Below are positions 1 to 7,021 of a stretch of 21,769 nt of DNA, one piece after another (within the stretch, counting starts at the first letter, position 1; each line of letters opens with the position of its first letter). Both the position numbers and the translations under genes were made by a program. This DNA is from JAAYBY01 sp964465385. Lineage in GTDB: Bacteria; Bacillota; Clostridia; Saccharofermentanales; UBA5734. The notes beneath the pieces were generated by a model. The model saw only the letters and a list, made by a program, of their open reading frames with translations, did not search any database and was not told the DNA's origin. The DNA lies in contig CAYXIM010000022.1 of NCBI GenBank assembly GCA_964465385.1, positions 1 through 21,769 on the forward strand. The letters run 5' to 3'.

Positions 1-868
1 CCAGGGTCAAGAGCTCCTCGTTGCTGATCCGCTTGGCCGGCCCGGCTTCATAGCCGCTGAGTAAGTTGCCGTTGCCTTCGTCGAGGTAGGCACAGATGGC
101 CGGAATATCCAGCCCGCCTTCCTGGTAGAGGCCGCCAGACACATCGCTGACAGCAACAATCCGACAGCCTTCCTGGTGCAAAAGTTGCGCGGTCATGCTG
201 CCGACGTTGCCCATGCCCTGGATAGCCACCGTGGTTTCTTTCATGGGCTGGCCCAGCTGGCCTAAAAGTTCGCGTGTGGCCAGCATGACGCCGCGGCCCG
301 TGGCTTCAATGCGTCTCACAGACCCACCGATGTCAACAGGTTTGCCGGTCACCACGCCGGGAACCGCGTGACCCTGAACCATGCTGTAGGTGTCCATGAT
401 CCAGCCCATGATCTTGGGGTTGGTGCCCACATCTGGAGCCGGAATATCTTTTTCTGGCCCGATCAGGGGCAGAATCATCATGGTGTAGCGGCGTGTCAAC
501 CGTTCCAATTCCCGTGTGGACAGCTGGCGGGGGTTGACTTTTACCGCCCCTTTGGCGCCACCGTAAGGGATGTTGACCACGGCACACTTGAGGGTCATCC
601 AGGCTGCCAGGGCCTTGACTTCGTCCAGGTCCACCTCTGGATGGAAGCGAATACCCCCTTTGGCCGGTCCTCTGCTGGTGGAGTGCTGGACCCGGTAGCC
701 TTCAAAGACATTGATCTCCCCGCTGTCCATGCGGATGGGAATGGACACCTTCAGCTCACGCTCCGGGTATTCAACCGCAACATAATCGCTTTTTTCCAGA
801 CCCAGCAGGTCAGCAGCCCGCTCCAGTGTGTTCAGGACGCCCTGATAAACCCCTTGTTTTTCCTTCAT
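1..868 (-). CDS. gdhA: Glutamate dehydrogenase (Glu/Leu/Phe/Val family), C-terminus cut by window edge
   Basis: NAD(P)-dependent oxidative deamination of glutamate to 2-oxoglutarate and ammonia, or the reverse, in the cytoplasm. The 289 visible codons read from an ATG preceded by a GAGAGGGAG-type Shine-Dalgarno and stay open to base 1, so the end lies outside the window. Visible family motifs are GPAKGGIRFHP (about residues 67-77), the substrate and catalytic lysine region TLKCAVVNIPYGGAKGAV (about 92-109, with the catalytic-type lysine in GGAKG), the PAPDVGT aspartate motif (about 144-148), and the start of the Rossmann domain with QGMGNVG (about 217-223). The usual GGAKGG is GGAKGA here. 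The gene is divergent from a short-chain dehydrogenase operon and has a clear promoter in the spacer. The family call is firm; glutamate rather than leucine or valine as substrate is inferred from overall similarity of the motifs. Confidence 0.93.
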   Translation of the reverse strand, partial: MKEKQGVYQGVLNTLERAADLLGLEKSDYVAVEYPERELKVSIPIRMDSGEINVFEGYRVQHSTSRGPAKGGIRFHPEVDLDEVKALAAWMTLKCAVVNIPYGGAKGAVKVNPRQLSTRELERLTRRYTMMILPLIGPEKDIPAPDVGTNPKIMGWIMDTYSMVQGHAVPGVVTGKPVDIGGSVRRIEATGRGVMLATRELLGQLGQPMKETTVAIQGMGNVGSMTAQLLHQEGCRIVAVSDVSGGLYQEGGLDIPAICAYLDEGNGNLLSGYEAGPAKRISNEELLTL

Positions 869-933
869 CTGTCTCCCTCTCATCCAATCGGACAGCGGGC
901 CCTTGCTGCCCCCATCCGTTTTTGTTTAGAAAC

Positions 934-961
934 ATTGTATCACGTCACTCCCATTTGACAA
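934..961 (-). promoter_or_regulatory. Sigma-A-type promoter of the glutamate dehydrogenase gene
   Basis: On the minus strand a -35 TTGTCA (956-961) and a -10 TACAAT (934-939) are separated by 16 bases. A TGA directly before the -10 gives an extended -10. The start codon lies about 65 bases downstream. Assigned by eye against the consensus. Confidence 0.65.
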
Positions 962-992
962 GAAAAACTCTGCCCCTGATGCCACAAAATCG

Positions 993-1001
993 TGATATGA
1001 T
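993..1001 (+). promoter_or_regulatory. Probable extended -10 promoter of the short-chain dehydrogenase operon
   Basis: TGA followed by TATGAT (996-1001) forms an extended -10 element. No good -35 is seen 16-18 bases upstream. It lies just before a strong AGGAGGG ribosome site (1017-1023) that is 6 bases from the ATG at 1030. Confidence 0.45.
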
Positions 1002-1029
1002 AGAAGATCACAGGACAGGAGGGTGTGGG

Positions 1030-1762
1030 ATGCGTGCAGTAATCACAGGGGCCAGCAGTGGTATCGGCAGAGCGTTTGCCTTGCAGTTGAGCCGTCAGGG
1101 CGTGGATTTGGTTCTGGTGGCCCGTAACCAGCAAGCCCTGGAGGCCTTGAAAACAGAACTGGACACACNNNNNNNNNNGCGCCTGCCAGACCGTTTATGA
1201 CGCGGTTCGCGACCTGCCTGTCGATCTCCTGATTAACAACGCTGGGTTTGGCCTTTTCGGGCCTTTTGACCAGACGGATCTGGCTACCGAGCTGAACATG
1301 CTAGATCTCAACATCCGGGCCGTCCACATCCTGACCAAGCTTTTCCTCAAGCGCTTTATCGAAGCAGACAGCGGCACCATCCTGACGGTTTCGTCCATCT
1401 CCGCCTTTTTACCCGGCCCGCTCATGGCCACCTACTACGCTTCCAAGGCCTATGTGCAGCGGTTGACGGAAGCCCTTCACGAAGAGCTGAGGCAAAAAAA
1501 CAGCCGCGTCCGTGTTTGCACCCTCAGCCCGGGGCCGGTGCGCACCGGCTTTAACGACCGGGCTGGTGCGGGTGCTGCAGACAGCGGCCTGGACAGCCAG
1601 CGGGTGGTGGCCTATACCCTCAAGCAAATGGCCCGGGGCCGTTTGGTCATTATTCCAGGCTGGCCTATGCGTCTGTTGCGCCTTGGCCTGCGGTTTGCAC
1701 CGACCCGCCTGCAGCTGTGGGGGGCTTACAAAACGCAACGCATCCGGCGAGGCAAACGATGA
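1030..1762 (+). CDS. Short-chain dehydrogenase/reductase (DltE/COG0300-like), interrupted by an assembly gap
   Basis: Classical SDR oxidoreductase using NAD(P)H; substrate unknown. The N-terminal part opens with the cofactor motif TGASSGIGRA (about residues 5-14). After the gap the reading continues with LLINNAGFG, the catalytic serine in TVSSIS and the YYASK active-site Tyr-Lys pair. The C-terminal end is basic (RIRRGKR). The start ATG has an ideal AGGAGGG site. The segment before the gap is in a different frame from the segment after it because ten Ns stand for an unknown length. In typical SDRs about 20 residues separate these two parts, so roughly 60 bases are probably missing, and any length divisible by three restores one frame. 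I therefore read it as one intact gene with an assembly gap, not a pseudogene. Its stop overlaps the start of the next SDR gene (ATGA). Confidence 0.85.
1169..1178. other. Ten-N scaffold gap
   Basis: Ten ambiguous bases interrupt the first SDR gene between its cofactor-binding N-terminus and the NNAG motif. The round number suggests a scaffolding placeholder, and the frame change across it shows that its true length is not ten. Confidence 0.98.
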
Positions 1763-2493
1763 AGCCGGTGGTCTTAATCACGGGCGCTTCCCGGGGCATC
1801 GGCCGGCAAACAGCCCGCCTGTTTGCCCGAAACGGCGCGCGGGTTGCCATCAACTACCTCAAGGCCCGCGACCAGGCCTTGGCATTGGTGGATGAAATTC
1901 ATGCCCTGGGCGGACAGGCCCTGGCCGTCCAGGCTGATGTGCGGCAGCCGGACCAGGTCAACGCCATGGTTGATAGAGTTCGTCAAAGCCTGGGGCCAGT
2001 GGATGTTCTGGTGACCAACGCCGGCACCGCCCAGCAAAAATTGTTTACAGCGTTGACGGAAGCAGACTGGGACGACATGTTCTCGGTTCATGTCAAGGGA
2101 ACTTTTTTCACCTGCCAGGCGGTCCTGCCCGACATGATCCGCCGAAAAGCAGGCCGCATCGTGACGGTTTCCTCCATCTGGGGCCTGTGCGGCGCCTCCT
2201 GCGAAGTCCACTATGCGTCAGCTAAATCGGCTGTCATCGGCATGACGCGGGCCCTGGCCCGGGAGCTGGGTCCGAGCGGCATCCGCGTCAACTGCGTGGC
2301 TCCCGGCGTCATCGACACCGACATGATCGGCGACCTGGATGACGGGGCGCGTGAAGCCCTCAAAGACCTCACGGCCCTGGAGCAACTCGGCAGCGCTGAA
2401 GATGTGGCCCAGGCCATTTATTTTCTGGCTTCTGACCAGGCGCGTTTCATGACCGGCCAAGTCATCAGCCCCAACGGCGGCTACCTGATCTAG
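1759..2493 (+). CDS. Short-chain dehydrogenase/reductase, FabG-like (3-oxoacyl-ACP reductase family)
   Basis: Cytoplasmic NAD(P)H-dependent carbonyl reductase of 244 residues, the usual FabG length. It shows the cofactor motif TGASRGIG (about 8-15), the D60-V61 adenine-ring motif, TNAG (86-89, where NNAG is commoner), the catalytic serine in TVSSIWG (about 136-142), the YASAK active site (Y152, K156), and the PGVIDTDM and GQVISPNGGYL C-terminal elements. An in-frame ATG 42 bases upstream lies inside the preceding gene. The ATG at 1759 is preferred because it overlaps the upstream stop as ATGA, which implies translational coupling, and because the protein then begins directly before the first beta strand. 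There are no fatty-acid synthesis genes nearby, so a dedicated FabG role is uncertain; it may act with the adjacent SDR on another substrate. Confidence 0.9.
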   Translation: MKPVVLITGASRGIGRQTARLFARNGARVAINYLKARDQALALVDEIHALGGQALAVQADVRQPDQVNAMVDRVRQSLGPVDVLVTNAGTAQQKLFTALTEADWDDMFSVHVKGTFFTCQAVLPDMIRRKAGRIVTVSSIWGLCGASCEVHYASAKSAVIGMTRALARELGPSGIRVNCVAPGVIDTDMIGDLDDGAREALKDLTALEQLGSAEDVAQAIYFLASDQARFMTGQVISPNGGYLI

Positions 2494-2496
2494 CCC

Positions 2497-2525
2497 TTGT
2501 TTCAGACCGCATCGACCACTATACT
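2497..2525 (+). promoter_or_regulatory. Sigma-A-type promoter for the small membrane protein gene
   Basis: A -35 TTGTTT (2497-2502) and a -10 TATACT (2520-2525) are 17 bases apart. They lie between the FabG-like stop and the next ATG at 2576, so this gene is probably transcribed on its own. Confidence 0.6.
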
Positions 2526-2575
2526 GAACATAAAAAGACCGCAACCGCTGCTTGTCACATGAAAGGGGGCTGTTT

Positions 2576-3076
2576 ATGTCCTGCTGGTTCTGCCAGGTTC
2601 GGGAGGCCGAAGACCTGCATGCTTTCAAAGTTGAAATGTACGGAGATGTGGACACACGCCAGTCTGCGTCCCAGACCCAGGTGGCTTATAACGTGCGCCA
2701 TTTGTCGGTTCCACGCTGTGGAGACTGTGCCGGCCGCCACCGCATCGCCGGCTTGTCAGCTGTTATGTCCCTGCTGTTTGCCGTGCTGCTCCTTGCGGCC
2801 GTCCTGTCGGCCGTGTTTCAATGGGTCTCGCCCTGGATTTGGGGGCTGGTTGCCGGAAGCTCCTTTGCGTTCACCCTCAGCTGGCTTGGCATCCGGTCTG
2901 TCGCCCATCGCAACATCCTGACCATCCGCAACGCCAAGGCGGATTACCCTGAGATCCGGACCCTGCTGGATAACGGCTACCGCTTTGGTCGACGGCCCAA
3001 GGGGACACCGCCGGTCAGCAGCCGGACAGAAGAAGAGCCGGATGCATCAGCCGGCCCCCCTGTGTCGAACGCCTGA
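2576..3076 (+). CDS. Uncharacterised 166-residue membrane protein with two N-terminal CxxC pairs
   Basis: I do not recognise the family. The N-terminal cytoplasmic-looking part carries two cysteine pairs, CWFC (C3, C6) and CGDC (C48, C51), a spacing that fits a zinc ribbon. Two hydrophobic segments follow (about residues 59-81 and 87-107) with a short WVSPW turn between them. After a basic stretch the protein has YPEIRTLLDNGYRFGRRP and then a low-complexity Pro/Ser/Glu tail. The ATG at 2576 is chosen because AAAGGGGG lies 6-7 bases upstream; a TTG 24 bases upstream in the same frame has no ribosome site. It has its own promoter and converges with the DUF134 gene, leaving only 10 bases between the two stops. 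A small metal-binding membrane protein is all the sequence supports. Confidence 0.75.
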   Translation: MSCWFCQVREAEDLHAFKVEMYGDVDTRQSASQTQVAYNVRHLSVPRCGDCAGRHRIAGLSAVMSLLFAVLLLAAVLSAVFQWVSPWIWGLVAGSSFAFTLSWLGIRSVAHRNILTIRNAKADYPEIRTLLDNGYRFGRRPKGTPPVSSRTEEEPDASAGPPVSNA

Positions 3077-3086
3077 AAACAGTGCT

Positions 3087-3635
3087 TCAGCGCTTGGGTC
3101 CCCGTTGTCCCTGGCCGCGGCGGTTGCCTCGAAAGCCGCCATGCGGGCCCCGGCCCCGGCCACAGCAGTTGATCTGACATTCAGGGCTCAGCCCCTTGGG
3201 ACGCTGGGCTTCTTCCGGGCAACAGACCAGGTGGGTGGACTGGCAGGAAGGGCATACCGCCGGATCGGTGGCATCCTCTTCGCGCATGCGCTCGATGCTT
3301 TCTTCCCAGATCCGTCCGCAGTCCAGGCAACGCACCGGGCAAATGCCCTGCGTGTAGTTGCCACCTTCAATCCGGATCGATTTTCCATGTACCAGGCTGT
3401 TGGCTATCTTGGCCCGTGCGGAAACCAGGATGCGTTGGAAGGTCGGGCGGGACACTTCCATGCGTGCCGCACATTCTTCCTGTTCCAGCCCTTCCAGGTC
3501 TTTCAAACGTACTGCTTCAAGTTCTTCTACTTTCAGCCTGTTTTCTCCCGTTCCTTTTGCGCCCTGTCCCATAGGGGAAAACAACGGGTAACGGGGGTAG
3601 GCTTCTATTCGGCGCCATTTAACCGGCCGTGCCAC
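3087..3635 (-). CDS. DUF134 (UPF0251) family DNA-binding protein with cysteine-rich tail
   Basis: The N-terminal part is typical of DUF134: MARPVKWRRI, then the helix-turn-helix region with LEAVRLKDLEGLEQEECA and VSRPTFQRILVSAR (about residues 39-74), followed by GKSIRIEGG. This resembles a sigma-70 region 4 type DNA-binding fold. The C-terminal half is rich in cysteine: C99, C103, C106, C128, C131, C138, C139, C153, C157 and C158, with a CLDC-CPSC zinc-ribbon-like arrangement, ending in a Gly/Arg-rich tail with one PHGG motif. At 182 residues it is longer than minimal DUF134 proteins because of this tail. The start is GTG, supported by GAGGTG five bases upstream. Family members are often found near iron-sulfur or cofactor genes, but no such gene is adjacent here, so the target is unknown. 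Confidence 0.88.
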   Translation of the reverse strand: MARPVKWRRIEAYPRYPLFSPMGQGAKGTGENRLKVEELEAVRLKDLEGLEQEECAARMEVSRPTFQRILVSARAKIANSLVHGKSIRIEGGNYTQGICPVRCLDCGRIWEESIERMREEDATDPAVCPSCQSTHLVCCPEEAQRPKGLSPECQINCCGRGRGPHGGFRGNRRGQGQRGPKR

Positions 3636-3692
3636 AAAAACACCTCATTTTCATTTATAGACTAACGGAAACGGTTGTGTTTACGTGGCCTT

Positions 3693-3722
3693 ATCCTATC
3701 ACCGCCCTTGTCGACCTGTCAA
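3693..3722 (-). promoter_or_regulatory. Promoter of the DUF134 gene
   Basis: On the minus strand TTGACA (3717-3722) is followed after 18 bases by TAGGAT (3693-3698). A short inverted repeat, CCTGT-6-ACAGG (3715-3730), overlaps the -35 and could be an operator. The start codon is about 58 bases downstream. Confidence 0.5.
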
Positions 3723-3733
3723 TTCACAGGCGG

Positions 3734-3765
3734 GCCTGACGCCCTGCTGTCAGGCTTCTTTTTTT
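3734..3765 (+). terminator. Terminator-like hairpin at the glycosyltransferase 3' end
   Basis: A 7-bp stem GCCTGAC/GTCAGGC (3734-3740 and 3749-3755) with an 8-base loop is followed on the plus strand by TTCTTTTTTT. The T run is the reverse of the Lys-Lys codons at the end of the glycosyltransferase, and no plus-strand gene ends nearby. It could stop antisense transcription into that gene, or it may be chance. On the minus strand, where the gene runs, there is no T run. Confidence 0.3.
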
Positions 3766-5018
3766 ATCTGGGCCAGGGTGGTTGCCTTGTGGTGTGCAAT
3801 GGGCTTCCAAGTGACCTTGGTAAACAGGGCCACCAGCGAAATAGGCAGATAGGTCATCATGAAAAGCGGAAAGGTCAGGATTCCCATCAGCTTTTGGGCC
3901 CGGGTCGCATGGATTTGATGCCACTCGGTCCAGGTGGTGACCGCACCGATAAACAAAAGGCTGCCATAAAAGGTCGAAAAAGAGATGACCAATTCAGCCA
4001 GCAAGCTGGGAAGCGTGGTGCCTGCGGCCAGGCGGGACAGGCCAACAACCAGGTTGACCGCGCTGCCGGCCAGGGACAAGACCATGGCCGGCATCATAGC
4101 CATGGTCATGTCAAAGCAGGCAAAGCGGCCTTTAAACAAGCCAGCCAGCAAGGCCTTACCGTATTTTTGCAAGACCTGTAAATAGCCCTTGGCCCAGCGC
4201 AGCCGCTGATGCCAGGACTGGATCAGGTCGACCGGCTGTTCGTCATACAAGATGGCTGTCGGGCAGCAACCGATGGTGTGACCGCGCAGGATGGTATCAA
4301 TGGAAAATTCGATGTCCTCGGTCAGCAAGTGAAAAGGCCAGCCACCGTTTTCTTCAAGGATCGACCGGCTGAAAACAAAGCCCGTCCCTGAAACCGCACA
4401 AGAGGTGCCCAGCCGCATGCGCGCTTCGTTCAGGTAACGTGATTCACGTAAAAACCAGAGCGCATAACCGGCTGAGATCCAGTTGTCGCCGTAGTTTTTG
4501 CTGTTGCGGTAGCTGGTGACAACCGGGTAACCGGACGCCAAGGTGTGGCAGATCTCACGGATGAAGTTTTCTTCCAGGACGTTGTCGGCATCGAGCACCA
4601 GAAAAGCCTCGTACGCATCCAGGCCAAGGGCCTCGTCGATCTGCTGAAGCAAGAAGGTCAGGGCATAGCCTTTGCCCACGTCCCGGGTGTTGAAGCGCTC
4701 CCAGACCGTGGCACCTTTTTGGCGGGCGACCCGTGCCGTCTGGTCTGTGCAGTTGTCAGCCGCGACAAAGATATCGACGCGGTCAGCCGGGACGTCTTGG
4801 CGTTTCACACTGTCAAGCAGATGCCCGATGACCTGTTCTTCGTTGCGGGCGCAAATGAGGACGGCCAGCCGATCAAGTGTGAACGGCTTGGGGGATACGG
4901 GCTGGTTTTTTTCCCGCCAACGCCCGAAAATAGACACCGGGATGTAGACAAACTGGTAGGCATAGCACAACAAGAAAATCAACGCGACCAATTGGTTGAA
5001 CAAGACCAGATCAAACAT
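3750..5018 (-). CDS. Family 2 membrane glycosyltransferase (processive type)
   Basis: A membrane-bound GT2 enzyme of 422 residues that transfers sugar from a nucleotide donor at the cytoplasmic face. An N-terminal membrane segment (about 4-30) precedes the GT-A domain: VLICARNE (53-60), the metal-binding DAD (143-145), SGTGF (210-214), the catalytic TED (233-235) and the QRLRW motif (271-275) typical of processive cellulose- or hyaluronan-synthase-like enzymes. Three further hydrophobic segments follow (about 303-327, 340-362, 377-400). It is the last gene of an operon, 15 bases after the histidine kinase stop, with an AAGGG site 5 bases before its ATG. The context suggests the two-component system controls a surface polysaccharide or glycolipid; the donor and acceptor cannot be read from the sequence. 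Confidence 0.9.
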   Translation of the reverse strand: MFDLVLFNQLVALIFLLCYAYQFVYIPVSIFGRWREKNQPVSPKPFTLDRLAVLICARNEEQVIGHLLDSVKRQDVPADRVDIFVAADNCTDQTARVARQKGATVWERFNTRDVGKGYALTFLLQQIDEALGLDAYEAFLVLDADNVLEENFIREICHTLASGYPVVTSYRNSKNYGDNWISAGYALWFLRESRYLNEARMRLGTSCAVSGTGFVFSRSILEENGGWPFHLLTEDIEFSIDTILRGHTIGCCPTAILYDEQPVDLIQSWHQRLRWAKGYLQVLQKYGKALLAGLFKGRFACFDMTMAMMPAMVLSLAGSAVNLVVGLSRLAAGTTLPSLLAELVISFSTFYGSLLFIGAVTTWTEWHQIHATRAQKLMGILTFPLFMMTYLPISLVALFTKVTWKPIAHHKATTLAQIKKEA

Positions 5019-5033
5019 AAAAACCCTTCTTTC

Positions 5034-7010
5034 CTACAGGGCTTGTGCCCCGTTGGCTGATTGTTTGGATGCGATGGGAAAAGCCACAATAGCCTTAAAC
5101 AAGTCGCCATCTATCTGCAGGTCAAAAGAGCCGCCCTGCAAGGTGGTCAGGCTGCTGGCGATGGAAAGGCCCAGGCCGCTGCCTTGGCTGCTGCGTGACC
5201 GGTCGCCGCGGACAAAGCGTTCCATAAGGGCCTCGCTGGACAAGTTGAGTGGTTCCTTAGAGGTGTTTTTAACGGTGATAACCGCCCGGCGACCTTGCTC
5301 CTCCAAGCTGGCATACACCCGGGTCTGCGGCTGGCTGTACAAGCAGGCGTTGCTGAAGATGTTATCCATGATGCGCCACAAGAGGCGGCTGTCGGCAGAC
5401 AGGTACAGGGGCTTGTCCGGTTGCTGGGTGATCAGCTGCAGCTGGGATTGGGTCATTTTTTCTTCATATTCACCAGCCACCTGGGTCAGCAGCACACCCG
5501 CATCCAGGGCTTGCAGCTGGACAGAAACAGTTCCGGTGGATGCTTTTGAGGCTTCAATCAAATCTTCCGTCAATTTTTTCAGCCGCTGGCTGTGGCGGTC
5601 GACAATCGCCAGGTATGCACGGGTTTTTTCCGGGTCGTCCATGTGTTGTTTCATCAGGTCCACATAATTGATGATGGACGTCAGGGGTGTTTTGATGTCA
5701 TGTGACACGTTGGTGATCAGCTCCGTTTTAAAGCGCTCGCTTTTCATGCGTTCATCCAGCGCATGGGACAGGCCTTGGCTGATCTGGCTCAGGTCCCGGG
5801 CGTGCGCTTTGAGGTCAGGCATCAAATAGATGCTGTCAATTTCGTGGGTCAGGTTGCCGGCAACCAACTCTTGGGTGCCTTTGCGGATGGTGCCAAGACC
5901 GGCCGAGAAAAGCAAGAGGGTGGCTGTCAGGATGAGCTTGCCCAAAAGCCACAGGAAAAACCAGTTGAGCCAGTATTGATTCGCCAGCACCCAAATCTCG
6001 TAGATCAACCAGAAGCCCAAAAAAAGGGCGCTTTTCCAGATCAAGGGGATCTTGCTGAAAACGAAGCAGGTCATTTTGCCCAGGTAGGCAAGGGGTCGCC
6101 ACAGCCAGCGGTAAAGCAGGGTCTGGCGCAGGATGGTGCCTGTTTTCAAGCGGACAGCAACCGTCATCAGCACAAGCAGGCCCAACAGCAAAATCACCAG
6201 CAGGGCAACCGCGCCCAAGACCGCCGCCAGGACCGCGGAAGAAGCATTGAAGGAGGCGCCTAAGGCGCCGTAACGGACCGAATTGAGGATTGCCTCCACC
6301 AGGGCATAGGAAAAGACAAAAAGCAGCAGCAGCAGCAGGTCCAGGGGGAAGCGATCCAGGCGCCTGGTGGCCAGGTCCCTTTGGCCCACCCTGCGGCCAG
6401 CAGACAGGCCAAGAAAACCTGCCAAAGCCAGGCAGAAAACCGTCAGGATAACCGTCAGCCAGGGAAACACCCAGCGCCTGCCGATCAGATAAGTCATGGC
6501 AAAGGCATGCCAGCTGAAAACATCCCGTGCGTCTCCCTGACCATCAACATAGCCATAAAGGGTGTAGGTCGCAACGGTGGCTTCTTCGCCTGCTTGATCG
6601 TCTGTGTCAGCCCACGCTTCGTGTTGAAGCTCCAACTCGCTTTGATAAAGAGGTGTGAAGGCTGGTTTGGCACCGGCCCGTAAGTGACCGGCTTCATCGT
6701 AAAGGGCATAGTAAAAATTGGTTCCAGCCAAACGGTTACCCTGGTCCTCCAGAAGCGCCGGGTTATGTTGATAAAAATGGATATAATCTTGAAAAGCCTG
6801 GTGCGACAAGACCGTCATCAGCCGGTCCACCTCCCGCTGATGGATGTTTTCAGGGCTGTCGCTATAGGCGTTTTTCTCATAGCAAAAAAGAAGCGCCAGG
6901 CTCGACAAAACCAGCCCCATGGCACACAGGATCAAAAGGACGGACGCTGCTGTTTTGACGGCCCAATGGCCGGTCAGCCGGTTGATCGGGGGATGGGTGT
7001 GTGATGGCAT
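5034..7010 (-). CDS. Membrane sensor histidine kinase (HisKA/HATPase_c) with six predicted membrane segments
   Basis: Sensor kinase of 658 residues, partner of the response regulator 11 bases upstream. A first hydrophobic segment (about 20-42) is followed by an extracytoplasmic region (about 43-176), then a cluster of hydrophobic segments (about 178-203, 222-242, 258-287, 323-343, 348-374). A HAMP-like linker leads to the phosphoacceptor box NVSHDIKTPLTS (H437), the N box DNIFSNA (549-555) and the G box GSGLGLSIA (610-618). The large membrane region is more than a simple two-TM sensor needs, so sensing within the membrane or cell envelope is plausible. A strong AAGGAGGT lies just before the ATG. 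A (AGC)n run at 6322-6338 encodes part of a poly-leucine stretch in the third segment. The gene is followed by a glycosyltransferase in the same operon. Confidence 0.93.
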   Translation of the reverse strand: MPSHTHPPINRLTGHWAVKTAASVLLILCAMGLVLSSLALLFCYEKNAYSDSPENIHQREVDRLMTVLSHQAFQDYIHFYQHNPALLEDQGNRLAGTNFYYALYDEAGHLRAGAKPAFTPLYQSELELQHEAWADTDDQAGEEATVATYTLYGYVDGQGDARDVFSWHAFAMTYLIGRRWVFPWLTVILTVFCLALAGFLGLSAGRRVGQRDLATRRLDRFPLDLLLLLLFVFSYALVEAILNSVRYGALGASFNASSAVLAAVLGAVALLVILLLGLLVLMTVAVRLKTGTILRQTLLYRWLWRPLAYLGKMTCFVFSKIPLIWKSALFLGFWLIYEIWVLANQYWLNWFFLWLLGKLILTATLLLFSAGLGTIRKGTQELVAGNLTHEIDSIYLMPDLKAHARDLSQISQGLSHALDERMKSERFKTELITNVSHDIKTPLTSIINYVDLMKQHMDDPEKTRAYLAIVDRHSQRLKKLTEDLIEASKASTGTVSVQLQALDAGVLLTQVAGEYEEKMTQSQLQLITQQPDKPLYLSADSRLLWRIMDNIFSNACLYSQPQTRVYASLEEQGRRAVITVKNTSKEPLNLSSEALMERFVRGDRSRSSQGSGLGLSIASSLTTLQGGSFDLQIDGDLFKAIVAFPIASKQSANGAQAL

Positions 7011-7021
7011 GTGGACCTCCT

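Noticed and set aside
368..958. Plus-strand open frame over the glutamate dehydrogenase gene
   Set aside because: It is an antisense shadow with no recognisable protein features, while the minus strand encodes clear dehydrogenase motifs.
1030..1762. SDR gene as a frameshifted pseudogene
   Set aside because: The frame change coincides exactly with the N gap and both sides keep all active-site motifs.
4438..4455. Possible parS-like sequence (TTCACGTAAAA) in the glycosyltransferase gene
   Set aside because: Only one half matches; the palindrome is lost.
5763..6263. Gln-rich plus-strand open frame opposite the histidine kinase
   Set aside because: Its composition is the mirror of the Leu-rich membrane segments of the kinase, and there is no ribosome site.
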